19,683 bases of DNA from CAZYPH01 sp964649095 (GTDB taxonomy: Bacteria > Bdellovibrionota > UBA1018 > UBA923), in NCBI GenBank assembly GCA_964649095.1, contig CAZYPH010000035.1, positions 1 through 19,683 on the forward strand, in the 5' to 3' direction. This document shows, one piece after another, positions 1 through 8,170 of this stretch. The translations under genes were made by a program, and so were the position numbers. Within the stretch, counting starts at the first letter, position 1, and each line of letters starts with the position of its first letter. Below the pieces are notes generated by a model that was given only the letters and a program-made list of their open reading frames with translations, was not told where the DNA came from and made no database searches.

Positions 1-462
1 AGTGGTTCTGGTCATATTTTGGCCAAGGCTAGTTTGATGGATATGGGTATTGATCCGGATACCTTCTTTTCAAAGCAAATTTTTGCCGGCGGCCATGATG
101 CGGCTATTCTGGCGGTGATCAATAAAACGGTTGATGCCGGTGCTACCCTTTCGAACGATGCTGAAGGCAAACATGGCATGTGGACTATGATTCGTTTGAA
201 GCCCGAACAGTACAAAGAGATCAAAGTTTTACATGTGTCTAAAGCCGTGCCGAGTGAGACGTTATCGACCACCAAGAAATTCTATGAAGAGCACGGTGAG
301 GATGTAAAAAAATTAGTCGAATTTTTCAAAAACATCCACAACGACCCTGAAGGTAAGGGGTTGATAGGTGAATTGTATCGTATTGAACAACTTATCGACG
401 CCAAGACCGAAGAGTACGAACCATTGCGCGCTGCGGCCAAGCAGGTCAACGTAAATCAGTAG
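1..462 (+). CDS. Phosphonate/phosphate-type ABC transporter substrate-binding protein, C-terminal part (5' end outside window)
   Basis: The frame is open from base 1, so this is the C-terminal 153 residues of a longer protein ending in TAG at 460-462. The segment starts SGSGH and continues with a GID...FF block, then FAGGHDAAILAV and VDAGAT. These blocks are typical of PhnD/PtxB-like periplasmic binding proteins (type 2 fold), where they line the ligand cleft and hinge. Family members deliver phosphonate, phosphite or phosphate to a PhnC/PhnE-type membrane complex; the substrate cannot be told from this fragment. The C-terminal third is charged and helical, as usual in the family. No permease or ATPase gene follows, so any transporter partners lie upstream or elsewhere. 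The family is fairly sure; the substrate is not. Confidence 0.8.
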   Translation, partial: SGSGHILAKASLMDMGIDPDTFFSKQIFAGGHDAAILAVINKTVDAGATLSNDAEGKHGMWTMIRLKPEQYKEIKVLHVSKAVPSETLSTTKKFYEEHGEDVKKLVEFFKNIHNDPEGKGLIGELYRIEQLIDAKTEEYEPLRAAAKQVNVNQ

Positions 463-577
463 TTTTTCCCGGTAATTTGTACGTCTTTTGGACTTTTAGA
501 CTTGTTTGTTTGATGAGCTTTGGTAGAACTGAGGCACCTTTGTAACTAGTATCGAAACCATTTTCGAAAGTTGCTAC

Positions 578-2557
578 ATGCAGAAGAACTTTGCTCCGGT
601 TCTAAAAGCAGTGCCTCAGTTTTTTAAGGTTTTCTATTTTCTCTCCCTTTTTACGCTCGTCTTTTTTTATCCTAAAAATGTTCATTCCCAAGATCGTGCT
701 GAACATGCTGAGGATCTTGTCGATGCCGGGCTCGGTCACCCCCAGTTAACGATTGAGTTTGATGCTACCAATCCCAGGCGTATCACACCGCTGCCGGAAG
801 GTTTGGCAGCTAATTATATTACCCATTTCCAGGGAACGATCGTCCACGAGTTGACGGCGGCGGCGGCTTTAGCGCAGCGGCATTTGGTGCGCTTGATTGG
901 TCAACACCGCCCGTCCGAGGTGGTCGCATTACGGCAGGCTCGAGACGATGCTCGGAGACGCATTGAGGCTGCTGAAAGGCGGCAGGCTCCACCAAGTGCT
1001 TCGGCTACGATGCGTGTGGGTGCCGGCGCGGGGGTGCTTCAGAGATCGTTTAGTGTGCGGGCCTTGGCGGCATTAACCGATGCTCAGATCGAGCAAGAGG
1101 CGACGCTAGCAGCGTACCATCGTGTGCATATGATGGTGGTCGCTGGCGATCCCCGTGAGACGAGTTTGACGTTTCGGGACGGGTATTTGCAGGTCAAGCC
1201 CGTGGCCATTGATGGTCACATGGTTTTTGAAGCGTTTAATGCCCCTTTAGGCACCGTATTCTTAGTAGTGGGGTCAGGCGTTGATCGCGAGAGTTTGCCG
1301 TTTAGACAGTACGTAGCTCATCTTAGAATGTATTATCGCGAGTCGGGGGCTCGGGTGGTGACGCTCGAGTGCGGCGGGGCTGTCGGCGGCGGAAGCAGCG
1401 CGGTTGTTGGAGACGCGTCCCAAACGATACCGCATGATTTTTTTGCACAACACCGACCGCTCGAAAACCTAGGAGACTTGTCCAGAATACGAGAAGCGAC
1501 AGAGATTCGTGCCATTTTAGAAAGGCCACGCTTCTTTACGACGGAATACTGGAGGGCGTTTCGGGACGCGGTTGTTCGGGGGATTGATCGCAATGATGTT
1601 CGTTTAGCCGTTCTTGTCGCGGCCGAGTCGTCGGCGTTGGTGGGGGGCGTGATTAAGTTGAATCATATTTTAGACCCCCATTCGCACCTTAGTTATAATG
1701 CAGCGGCTGTGAGTGCCGTTTTTTCGTTGATTGTTGGGATGGGTATTAAGACGTGGAAGAATTATTCGAATCACGGCACCCAGGCGTCGCGTATGGCTAA
1801 GAGAGTGGCGCTTAGTGTGTTGTTTGCTTATACGACGAAGGCGGGGCTAGGGGGCACGGCATCGTTGCGATTGTTCGATGAGGGGGGGCATTTTTTAATG
1901 TCAGGCCTTACGGAAAATCTACACCTCTTAACCAACGTCGCGATTGCGCGCTTCGCGGGCGACTACTACCGATGGAATTATGTGATTCGCGAAAGTATCG
2001 GGCGTTATTATGGTGAGTTTGAACGTTCGGATTTTCCGGACAACGCCGCCGGCCGCGTCGCCCACTTTTTTGTTGGCGGCATTAAACGGGAGCTGTTTTA
2101 TTTTCAACAGTGGGAGCTCTTACCGGGCGTGATTCGCCTCGTAGATATGATCAACATTGGTGCGACTTTTCGGCCATTGGCAGGAGTAGGGTCGTGGGTG
2201 TCGTGGTTGGCATTTTTGGAGCGCATTGAAGTGACGATGGCGCGTCTTCTCTATCTATTTTCACCTGTTTGGATGCGTTTTGTGAATTACGAGCAGGCGC
2301 GGTACTTGCGTAGTCCGTTGGCGCCGGATCTCTATGCGTCGGTAATGCGTTTGTTTGGTCGCTTGGGGCCGCATATCGATGTTTACGCTACACGAGCGCG
2401 TTTAGGGGCGGAGCGCCTTATCAAACGTTGTAGTGATCTTTTAGAAGCTAAACCACCAGTCGACCCGAGTATCCACGTGGATGTTGGGGATGCTACGCGT
2501 GGGGTTGGTGGGGCAGCAGGGCCGTCGCTATCCTCGGTTCCACCCCCTCCTATGTAA
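578..2557 (+). CDS. Exported membrane-associated protein of unknown family (659 aa)
   Basis: I do not recognise this family. The N-terminus has two lysines, then a strongly hydrophobic stretch (residues about 15-31), then VHSQD, which fits a signal peptide or signal anchor. Residues 115-137 are an Arg/Ala-rich charged helix. Residues 225-275 look like an alpha/beta unit (TVFLVVGSG, then RVVTLECGGAVGGG). Residues 342-460 hold several hydrophobic segments (about 342-360, 375-391, 409-427 and 438-460) that could be membrane helices. The tail from about 627 is Gly/Pro-rich and ends PPPPM, probably disordered. ATG at 578 is chosen because it is the only start that includes the signal peptide; the ribosome binding site before it is weak. 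The 115-nt gap upstream shows no clear promoter or terminator. The stop lies 5 nt from the convergent stop of the 136-aa gene. Codon pattern supports real coding; function is unknown. Confidence 0.75.
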   Translation: MQKNFAPVLKAVPQFFKVFYFLSLFTLVFFYPKNVHSQDRAEHAEDLVDAGLGHPQLTIEFDATNPRRITPLPEGLAANYITHFQGTIVHELTAAAALAQRHLVRLIGQHRPSEVVALRQARDDARRRIEAAERRQAPPSASATMRVGAGAGVLQRSFSVRALAALTDAQIEQEATLAAYHRVHMMVVAGDPRETSLTFRDGYLQVKPVAIDGHMVFEAFNAPLGTVFLVVGSGVDRESLPFRQYVAHLRMYYRESGARVVTLECGGAVGGGSSAVVGDASQTIPHDFFAQHRPLENLGDLSRIREATEIRAILERPRFFTTEYWRAFRDAVVRGIDRNDVRLAVLVAAESSALVGGVIKLNHILDPHSHLSYNAAAVSAVFSLIVGMGIKTWKNYSNHGTQASRMAKRVALSVLFAYTTKAGLGGTASLRLFDEGGHFLMSGLTENLHLLTNVAIARFAGDYYRWNYVIRESIGRYYGEFERSDFPDNAAGRVAHFFVGGIKRELFYFQQWELLPGVIRLVDMINIGATFRPLAGVGSWVSWLAFLERIEVTMARLLYLFSPVWMRFVNYEQARYLRSPLAPDLYASVMRLFGRLGPHIDVYATRARLGAERLIKRCSDLLEAKPPVDPSIHVDVGDATRGVGGAAGPSLSSVPPPPM

Positions 2558-2562
2558 GTGGG

Positions 2563-2973
2563 TTACTCGTAGCGGTCTATAATTAGGGGTTCTTTTTTAC
2601 AGAACGTGTTTTTAGCGTCGCAGACGTAAACCGTGCACTCTAACGGCGTGTGGGCACGGGGGTTTTTAAAAAACACTGCAGTTTTAGTTTTAGTGAACGG
2701 TTTGAGTTTTTCAGAGAATCTTTGTGAACGGCAATCAGCCGGAGCCTCGGTGTTGATGTGTAAAAGATTATTGTTGGGTTCGATCTGTAACCCCTTAGGC
2801 ACCAGATAGGCCGAGACATTGGCGCCCGCAATCAGGAGGCGTTTGGTCGTGTGCGTAGTGGCCTTTAGTTTTTGGGTCTGCGCACGGGCTTGGGTGGGGG
2901 CAACAAGGCCCGCAGTAAACACGGCGAGCCCTACTGTTAGGGTTATAAAATCGAACACGTTGTGGTTACGCAT
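2563..2973 (-). CDS. Small exported cysteine-containing protein (136 aa), unknown function
   Basis: The first 32 residues form a clear signal peptide: a short polar start, a hydrophobic core from about residue 9 to 25, and an ARA|Q cleavage site. The mature protein is about 104 residues with four cysteines. One is in the DCRSQ stretch, and three are near the C-terminus in the pattern C-V-Y-V-C-D...F-C-K-K. That C-terminal pattern of strand, C, loop, C resembles the ends of beta-sandwich redox partner domains such as the DsbD alpha domain, but this is only a resemblance. ATG at 2971-2973 lies 3 nt after the stop of the 691-aa gene, so the two are very likely co-transcribed. No strong Shine-Dalgarno is visible, suggesting translational coupling. 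Location is probably the periplasm. Real gene likely; role unknown. Confidence 0.65.
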   Translation of the reverse strand: MRNHNVFDFITLTVGLAVFTAGLVAPTQARAQTQKLKATTHTTKRLLIAGANVSAYLVPKGLQIEPNNNLLHINTEAPADCRSQRFSEKLKPFTKTKTAVFFKNPRAHTPLECTVYVCDAKNTFCKKEPLIIDRYE

Positions 2974-2976
2974 ATT

Positions 2977-5052
2977 TTATAGATTACCCACTACGCCCAA
3001 CGTTTGTCCCATAGAATGTAACGCCGCGGCCACTTGGGGGTGGTCAGGGCCGTGCTGCAGTAATTGCTGAACGGCAGCAAAATCCGACGTAAAGCGCATT
3101 TGCCCTAGGTTTGAAAACCCGACTTGGGCTACGTGCGTCCACAGTGTGCGTACTGAGGCCATAAGCTCGTCGACCTGGGCATCGATCGTAGTCGAGCTGG
3201 CATGATAGGTCAGGTTTTCAATGAGACCACGAATGCGGATCACAAGTCTTAATAGTGGGAAGTGGAGCACCTGCGCCACACCCGTAGTTTCATTCAGATT
3301 GATCAGCGTGCGGTTCGACGTCGGGCCGTTTAAGAAATAACGCAACATCATATAAAGCGACGTCATGCCGATAGACACAGCAAACGTCTGCGCTAGAGCG
3401 TGGCGTTGCACTTTAAGTTTTCTTGCCAAAGGCACCGGCTGGTCTGGGGAGAGCCCTTCGGCGAGTTCTTCCCAACTTCGAATCATGGAGAGGCTCGCGC
3501 GGATTTTGGAGTTAAGGTCGGAGATCACTCGTCGAAATAGGTCTCGATTCTGTCTAGATAGCGGGGTGCGGTTTTGTCGGTAGTCGGCCTCAGCTGCCGT
3601 CAACAGACCTTGGAATTCCTCTAATTTGGCTTCAGCCGCGGTTAATTTGGCACGTTCGGCCTCAATCATCGCGGCGCGGGGGTCGGGTGGGGTGTTGTCG
3701 GGCTGCCGGAGTATAGCCTCCGCTCGGGCTATGCCTTGGCGGGCGGCGACAAGTGCCAAACGATCGCGTTCCTGCAACACATATAGCTGCTCTAGTGTGG
3801 GCGATCCGCCGGGCAAAGTCTCAGCCGCAGGGTTTGCTGGAGTGGTCGGTGTGGCCGGAGTGATTGGACTGCTGGCTTCGGCGAACTGGGCGATTAGGGC
3901 CTGCACGGCCTGTGATGGTGCATTGCGATCAGCAGTTGCCGCGGCATCGCTTTGTAACGAAGGGTCGGTTCTCAGTAGATCGGCGGCGCGGGCTCCCATG
4001 TCGCCCACCTCGGCGTGCGGTTCGGCTGAGGTTGTATTGTTCGGTGATAGTCGGCTGAGTTCAGCAATAAGTTCTGCCCGCCGGCTCATATCGGCTGTAA
4101 GGCGGACGGCTTGTGCAGCATGGCGGTTAAAGTCGGCATCGGCGGCGCTAACAACACTGGCGGCCGTGGGGCGCGGTCGGCTAAATCGTTCTAGAGCCTC
4201 GGCTTGGGGATAGCCGTGGATTAAGTGGGTCAAGACTCTCAAATTTACAAAACGGCTGAAATACGGCCAGGCCAACGAAAAAATCAACGTGGCAACGGCC
4301 ACGTTTTGTTGCTGCACGGCCATGTTAATCGCTTCGGGGGTGGTGGCGTGGTGCAGGGCTTCGATCGAGCGTAGAATGTCGGGGATTACAGTGGTGCCGA
4401 TGTACACAATCCAGCTGCAGATGACGGTTAGTTTGAAGCGGACATCGAATGGCAGCGTACTGTCTGTTGTAATCGCGTCGCGTCCTAAATTGGTCAAGTT
4501 GTAACCCAGGAACGACTGCATGGTATCTCTAAAAAAATTGTGTTTATAGATTGAGATCATCTCACCCGTACGCCCTAAACTAAGGACCACCAGGTTGAAT
4601 AAACCTCGGCCAAAAAGTGTGGAGATAGGGTTACTAAAAAGCCCATAAAAGGCCTGGCGGAATAAAAATTGAATGCGGTCGGTGTTCGTATTTTTGGGAT
4701 CGGCTGTGGTGCTGCCAAAAATTAAACGTAATTTATTTAATGCTGGTGTTACGGTCTTCCAAAACGGAATGACAGGGAAGAGGTGGCCCAAAAGATACCC
4801 CACACGCTGAGCGCGCGTCTCGCCGCCCTTGTTTAAAATATATTCGCAGGTTTCTGCCCAACCGTACTTCCCATGCACACGATTGGCAGCATCGGTAGCG
4901 TAGTCGCGATGGGCATCGTAGACGACTGGCGCCTGCGGATTTGCATGTACGTCGGTTAATATGGGGGTGAATAACGGTGTTAAAAACGTACATAAAAGTA
5001 CGGCTGCTAACACGCGCGCGTAGGTCGTTCGTTTACGAAATAGTTCTAACAT
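2977..5052 (-). CDS. Exported/membrane protein with central coiled coil, unknown family (691 aa)
   Basis: No known family recognised. Residues 5-34 carry basic residues then a hydrophobic segment, ending near VHANPQ: a signal peptide or anchor. Residues about 130-275 are hydrophobic, with likely membrane helices near 150-160, 208-225 and 250-268. Residues 390-417 are a Pro/Thr/Ala-rich linker. Residues about 418-535 are a long charged helix with coiled-coil character (repeated ERD, AEAKLEEF, AAEADYR). A further hydrophobic pair sits near 552-573 and 597-610. The frame can open two codons earlier at a TTG (5058), but ATG at 5050-5052 is preferred because the purine-rich GACGAG stretch on the minus strand lies about 7 nt before it. 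It follows the 1000-aa gene by 18 nt and precedes the 136-aa gene by 3 nt, so the three look like one operon. Its hydrophobic middle resembles that of the convergent 659-aa protein. Confidence 0.75.
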   Translation of the reverse strand: MLELFRKRTTYARVLAAVLLCTFLTPLFTPILTDVHANPQAPVVYDAHRDYATDAANRVHGKYGWAETCEYILNKGGETRAQRVGYLLGHLFPVIPFWKTVTPALNKLRLIFGSTTADPKNTNTDRIQFLFRQAFYGLFSNPISTLFGRGLFNLVVLSLGRTGEMISIYKHNFFRDTMQSFLGYNLTNLGRDAITTDSTLPFDVRFKLTVICSWIVYIGTTVIPDILRSIEALHHATTPEAINMAVQQQNVAVATLIFSLAWPYFSRFVNLRVLTHLIHGYPQAEALERFSRPRPTAASVVSAADADFNRHAAQAVRLTADMSRRAELIAELSRLSPNNTTSAEPHAEVGDMGARAADLLRTDPSLQSDAAATADRNAPSQAVQALIAQFAEASSPITPATPTTPANPAAETLPGGSPTLEQLYVLQERDRLALVAARQGIARAEAILRQPDNTPPDPRAAMIEAERAKLTAAEAKLEEFQGLLTAAEADYRQNRTPLSRQNRDLFRRVISDLNSKIRASLSMIRSWEELAEGLSPDQPVPLARKLKVQRHALAQTFAVSIGMTSLYMMLRYFLNGPTSNRTLINLNETTGVAQVLHFPLLRLVIRIRGLIENLTYHASSTTIDAQVDELMASVRTLWTHVAQVGFSNLGQMRFTSDFAAVQQLLQHGPDHPQVAAALHSMGQTLGVVGNL

Positions 5053-5070
5053 CGCCAATCTCGTCTTTCT

Positions 5071-8000
5071 TTATTGGGGGGTTAATAATCGGTCGCAGGC
5101 TGAGGGGTTTAGGTAAAAGTGTTCGGCCTCACTGGCTTGTGCCACCGGCGCTGAAAGTTGGCCCCAGTTACGCAATTGTTCTAGTGGCATCGTAGCCCAG
5201 TTGATAGTCCGTAGGGATTCAATTAACGCACGAATCTGGGCGTCGGTGCGAACGCCGTCGTTAGGGAATAAGGCCTCAATATACGGCCGCCAAAAGGCAG
5301 GTGGCGCGAAACGTCGTTGTGCGGAGAGTGCCAATTGTACGGGGCCTAGATATTTTAAAAAATGCTCTACCATCGGCGCGACCTCGCCTAAATGGGTGCG
5401 GCTGATGGCATCGGCCATAGTTTCTAAAACCTTCTCAGCGGCTTTCAGTTGTGCGGCGAGCTGTGCACGGTGTGCGGGGTCGGGGTGGGTCAGTCGTGTT
5501 TGAATTTCGGGGGTGATAATAGCATCTAAATTGCGGAGTGTTTGTTCTTGGGCTTCGTTTAGCAGAGGGTGGCCAGAGGCCCGGGCCTCTGCCAAAATAG
5601 TACGAATAGCCTGGTGGCTTGTGCGGTATTCTGCAAGCCTTGCATTTACCGAGGCGTTAAACATGTGTTGGTCGCGTTCGCAAAATTCGCGGAAATCGTT
5701 GACGAGTCTTTTTAAAGCATTCACTTCGATGTGGCGACGGTCATTGATAGCTTCTAAGAGCGTTCTACGGAAACGTGTGGCATCGACCGTTGTGACGCCT
5801 AATCGCTGTAAAATAATTTCGAGTTGCGACCACATCAACGTGTCCTGACCTAGACCCTCTTGGGCTAAGTAGGTGAGTAACGCGAGGATCTTTTTTAAGC
5901 CCTTCGGTCGCAGATTAAACGACAGCGCATGTGGCGCATTCTCGGTAGTGTTTTGCTTACGGACCATCACATCCACGAGGTCTTGGGTGGCGCTGGCAAT
6001 CAGGCCTGGACTGCGTAGGTTAAGATTCACGATAGTAGCATTCCGAAAGAGCAAGGCCAGATGCGCGGCCTCAAGCGAGCTGTACACGCCGGTTAGCAGA
6101 TACGCCGGCAAGCCCTTAAACCCCTCAGTGATCAACGAGTAGGTTTGCCTGTGCCATAAAAAGCCTAATAAATACTGAATCGAAAGTTCTTCACGAGAGC
6201 CATCCAACTTAAACACATCTAACTTCAATTTTATAAAATCGGCCGTCATAAGAAGCTCAATAATCGAGTAACGCCGGCCGGTCTGGGGATCGGTATGATA
6301 GCCTCTTACAAGGTCTTCCAACGTTAAATCGCAATTGTCGTAATAAGCTTGCCTAAGAGCATTTGGGGTGTTGGCCGAGATAGGGCGCCGCAACGAGGCT
6401 CTAGAGCCTAGGCGTAACTCTAAGAGGGCCGCACGGCCTTCGGAGATCGTGCGCATCAGGGGTTTTAGGGTTTGCTCAATAAATTGTTCCGCTGCATGCC
6501 GGCGCGCTTGCGACAAGGTAGCTACCGCATCGGGCACCGTAAAACGTTGAGTGATCATCGTGTCGATATCGCTGGGGTGGCCCCCTTCAGAACGACCTGT
6601 GGGGTCATCGACTGAGGGGCCCCGCACTGATGAGGCGTAGACTACACCGCCGACGTGGGTGCCGGGATTGGTAGCTGTAAGAAAACCGAGCCTTTCTAAC
6701 CAACCAAGGGCATCGACGGCCTGCGAGGGCGCTAAAGAAGGATGGGCATTTTGGCGAACATACACTGCTTGCGGCATGCCCACTACGGGTCTGGGATTCG
6801 GAATGCGGGCGAAGTTACTACTTGGGGGTAAACGTCCAAAGTCTCTTTGCTGACGGACTTCCTCACCCAACGGGCCCTGAAAAAAATCGGCGTCTGTCAG
6901 TGGCGCATAACCCCGGCTTGCCGACCACGCGGTTAAAGTCGGGTGGGCTGCTAATCCGCCATTGGCCTGATCTCGAGCAGTTCTTAGAGCATCCTCACGC
7001 GAAGCCCCGGCGTTGCGTGCGTCCAAAAAAGCCTGCGTTGAAAACTCTACGACGTTGTGGCGTGGGGGGCGAGGCGTGCTCGAGGTTAGAGTACTAGAGA
7101 TATCGAATAAGTCCGCAGTATTTACAGACTGTGGGTCGCCACTGGTTGTGGCCCTTATTAATCGCGCTACAGGAGCTACGGTCATACCTGCCGCGTTTAA
7201 ACGAAACGAGGCGGCGACTGGCGAGCGCTCTGAAAGGGCTCGCGGTGCTTGAGAGATGTCGAGGCCAAAATCTTGGGTATCAAAATAGAGGGTTTTGAGA
7301 GGTCGGGGCGTGCGCATGGTCTGTCGTAATAAACTTAGAACGGTCTGTCGGAGAGCGACTTCCTGATTGGGTGTGAGATGTGGACCCGCGTCCCCACCGT
7401 ACTGTAATACGGTAACGTGCACACGTTGAGCGAGTTGGGCTTCAGTAGGTAGCGCCTCGCCCCAGTGTTCGCTTAGAGAGTGCCGTACGAGTGGCGAACG
7501 ACGCGCCAGAAATAACGTAAGTTTAGCCACCCAGCGCGCAAACTGGGGGTGCGGGCGCAGCGCAATAGCCCTATTGTGTTTGCCCATGCTGATAATGTTC
7601 TGAATCGTGAGTGAACCCATAGTGACAAATGGAATCGGTTCCGTGGGCAACAGGCCAGCCTCTCGCAAATCGGTTCCACTCACACGTGTCCATTCTTCAA
7701 TGAGTTGAACGAGCTGGTTAATTGTAAGACCACCGAGATAAGCTACCGTCACGTGCGGGCCACGTGTTAAGGCATTCGCTTTAAACTCGGGGTGCGACGA
7801 TGCTAGGGCGTGAAAGAGACACGAGAAAAATCGTTGCCAGCCGTCGAAGGCTGATCCCCGAGCTAAAGAATTATTTGGAACCTCAATTTGGAGAGTGGAG
7901 TGTTGGGGGTGGTTCTGTAAGTCGGCAAAGTCGGCTTCGCTACCCTGAAACAGCGGGGGGTTGTGGTCTTGGGCGTGAGCGTTTGGACTACTTAAGACCA

Positions 8001-8073
8001 AAAAAAACGCGATCATGTAAAAACATGTCGCGTTCAAAAGGGCGAAAAAGTACTTTAATCGTTTGGTTTTCAC
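5071..8073 (-). CDS. Large secreted protein with 2H phosphoesterase-like and nucleotidyltransferase-like regions (1000 aa)
   Basis: The N-terminus is a good signal peptide: KTKR, a hydrophobic stretch from residue 9 to 28, then a NAHA|Q cleavage site. I chose GTG at 8071-8073 because GGGAG lies 7 nt before it on the minus strand; a TTG one codon earlier is possible. Residues about 58-265 contain two HVTV motifs (H107 and H219), each at a strand end followed by a Y-x-G-G turn, as in 2H phosphoesterases. Residues about 445-640 contain YASSVRG (478-485), then SDIDTM (501-506), then KLKLDVFK with D619, which resembles the Gly-Ser...DxD plus third Asp of the polymerase-beta nucleotidyltransferase fold. 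The last 250 residues are mostly helical and charged. It heads a three-gene group. Being a real coding gene is near certain; both domain calls are motif-based inference, and no whole-length family is recognised. Confidence 0.8.
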   Translation of the reverse strand: MKTKRLKYFFALLNATCFYMIAFFLVLSSPNAHAQDHNPPLFQGSEADFADLQNHPQHSTLQIEVPNNSLARGSAFDGWQRFFSCLFHALASSHPEFKANALTRGPHVTVAYLGGLTINQLVQLIEEWTRVSGTDLREAGLLPTEPIPFVTMGSLTIQNIISMGKHNRAIALRPHPQFARWVAKLTLFLARRSPLVRHSLSEHWGEALPTEAQLAQRVHVTVLQYGGDAGPHLTPNQEVALRQTVLSLLRQTMRTPRPLKTLYFDTQDFGLDISQAPRALSERSPVAASFRLNAAGMTVAPVARLIRATTSGDPQSVNTADLFDISSTLTSSTPRPPRHNVVEFSTQAFLDARNAGASREDALRTARDQANGGLAAHPTLTAWSASRGYAPLTDADFFQGPLGEEVRQQRDFGRLPPSSNFARIPNPRPVVGMPQAVYVRQNAHPSLAPSQAVDALGWLERLGFLTATNPGTHVGGVVYASSVRGPSVDDPTGRSEGGHPSDIDTMITQRFTVPDAVATLSQARRHAAEQFIEQTLKPLMRTISEGRAALLELRLGSRASLRRPISANTPNALRQAYYDNCDLTLEDLVRGYHTDPQTGRRYSIIELLMTADFIKLKLDVFKLDGSREELSIQYLLGFLWHRQTYSLITEGFKGLPAYLLTGVYSSLEAAHLALLFRNATIVNLNLRSPGLIASATQDLVDVMVRKQNTTENAPHALSFNLRPKGLKKILALLTYLAQEGLGQDTLMWSQLEIILQRLGVTTVDATRFRRTLLEAINDRRHIEVNALKRLVNDFREFCERDQHMFNASVNARLAEYRTSHQAIRTILAEARASGHPLLNEAQEQTLRNLDAIITPEIQTRLTHPDPAHRAQLAAQLKAAEKVLETMADAISRTHLGEVAPMVEHFLKYLGPVQLALSAQRRFAPPAFWRPYIEALFPNDGVRTDAQIRALIESLRTINWATMPLEQLRNWGQLSAPVAQASEAEHFYLNPSACDRLLTPQ
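6154..6741 (-). other. Polymerase-beta-type nucleotidyltransferase-like domain within the 1000-aa secreted protein
   Basis: What is seen: a helix (ALGWLERLGF, 455-464), a strand GGVVYAS, then SVRG, a 15-residue polar insert, and SDIDTMI with D502 and D504. About 115 residues later comes KLKLDVFK with D619. The fold normally shows G-S-x-x-x-G...(S)D-h-D-h and a third carboxylate in a later strand. Here the first position is A-S rather than G-S, and the loop before DxD is longer than usual. A different GSRAS at 556-560 was considered but has no matching DxD. This is inference from pattern only. Confidence 0.35.
7279..7902 (-). other. 2H phosphoesterase-like (LigT-type) domain within the 1000-aa secreted protein
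   Basis: What is seen: a strand-like TLQIEV segment at residues 60-65, then HVTV at 107-110 followed by AYLGG, then a strand AIALRP (169-174) and helix, then HVTV at 219-222 followed by LQYGG. The 2H superfamily is defined by two H-x-T/S-x motifs on paired strands that bind the phosphate of 2'-5', 2',3'-cyclic or related phosphodiesters. Spacing here (112 residues) is somewhat longer than the usual 80-100. An HLTP at 232-235 is a less likely second motif because it is not in a strand. The order of elements fits the family; the substrate is unknown. Confidence 0.5.
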
Positions 8074-8170
8074 CAATCAACTCCCGTTAGTAGAAAAACG
8101 AAGCTCTGGACAAACGCTTGATGGGATACCATCGCAGATGATTAAACACAAGGCGAAGTGAGCTAATGTT

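Noticed and set aside
520..548. TTGGTA-17-TAACTA as promoter for the 659-aa gene
   Set aside because: The -10 box matches the consensus at only two positions, too weak to report.
3626..4213. 195-codon open frame on the + strand
   Set aside because: It lies fully antisense to the 691-aa gene, over its Ala/Arg-rich middle and linker. It has no ribosome binding site and its low-complexity Ala/Ser/Arg content is the mirror of the real gene.
6391..6408. GSRAS at residues 556-560 of the 1000-aa protein as the nucleotidyltransferase G-S motif
   Set aside because: The residues that follow lack a clear D-h-D pattern at the right spacing; YASSVRG...SDID upstream fits better.
8110..8150. Terminator hairpin between the hydrolase and the 1000-aa gene (GATGG GATA CCATC)
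   Set aside because: The stem is only 5 bp and no T-run follows directly on the minus strand, so I do not call it.
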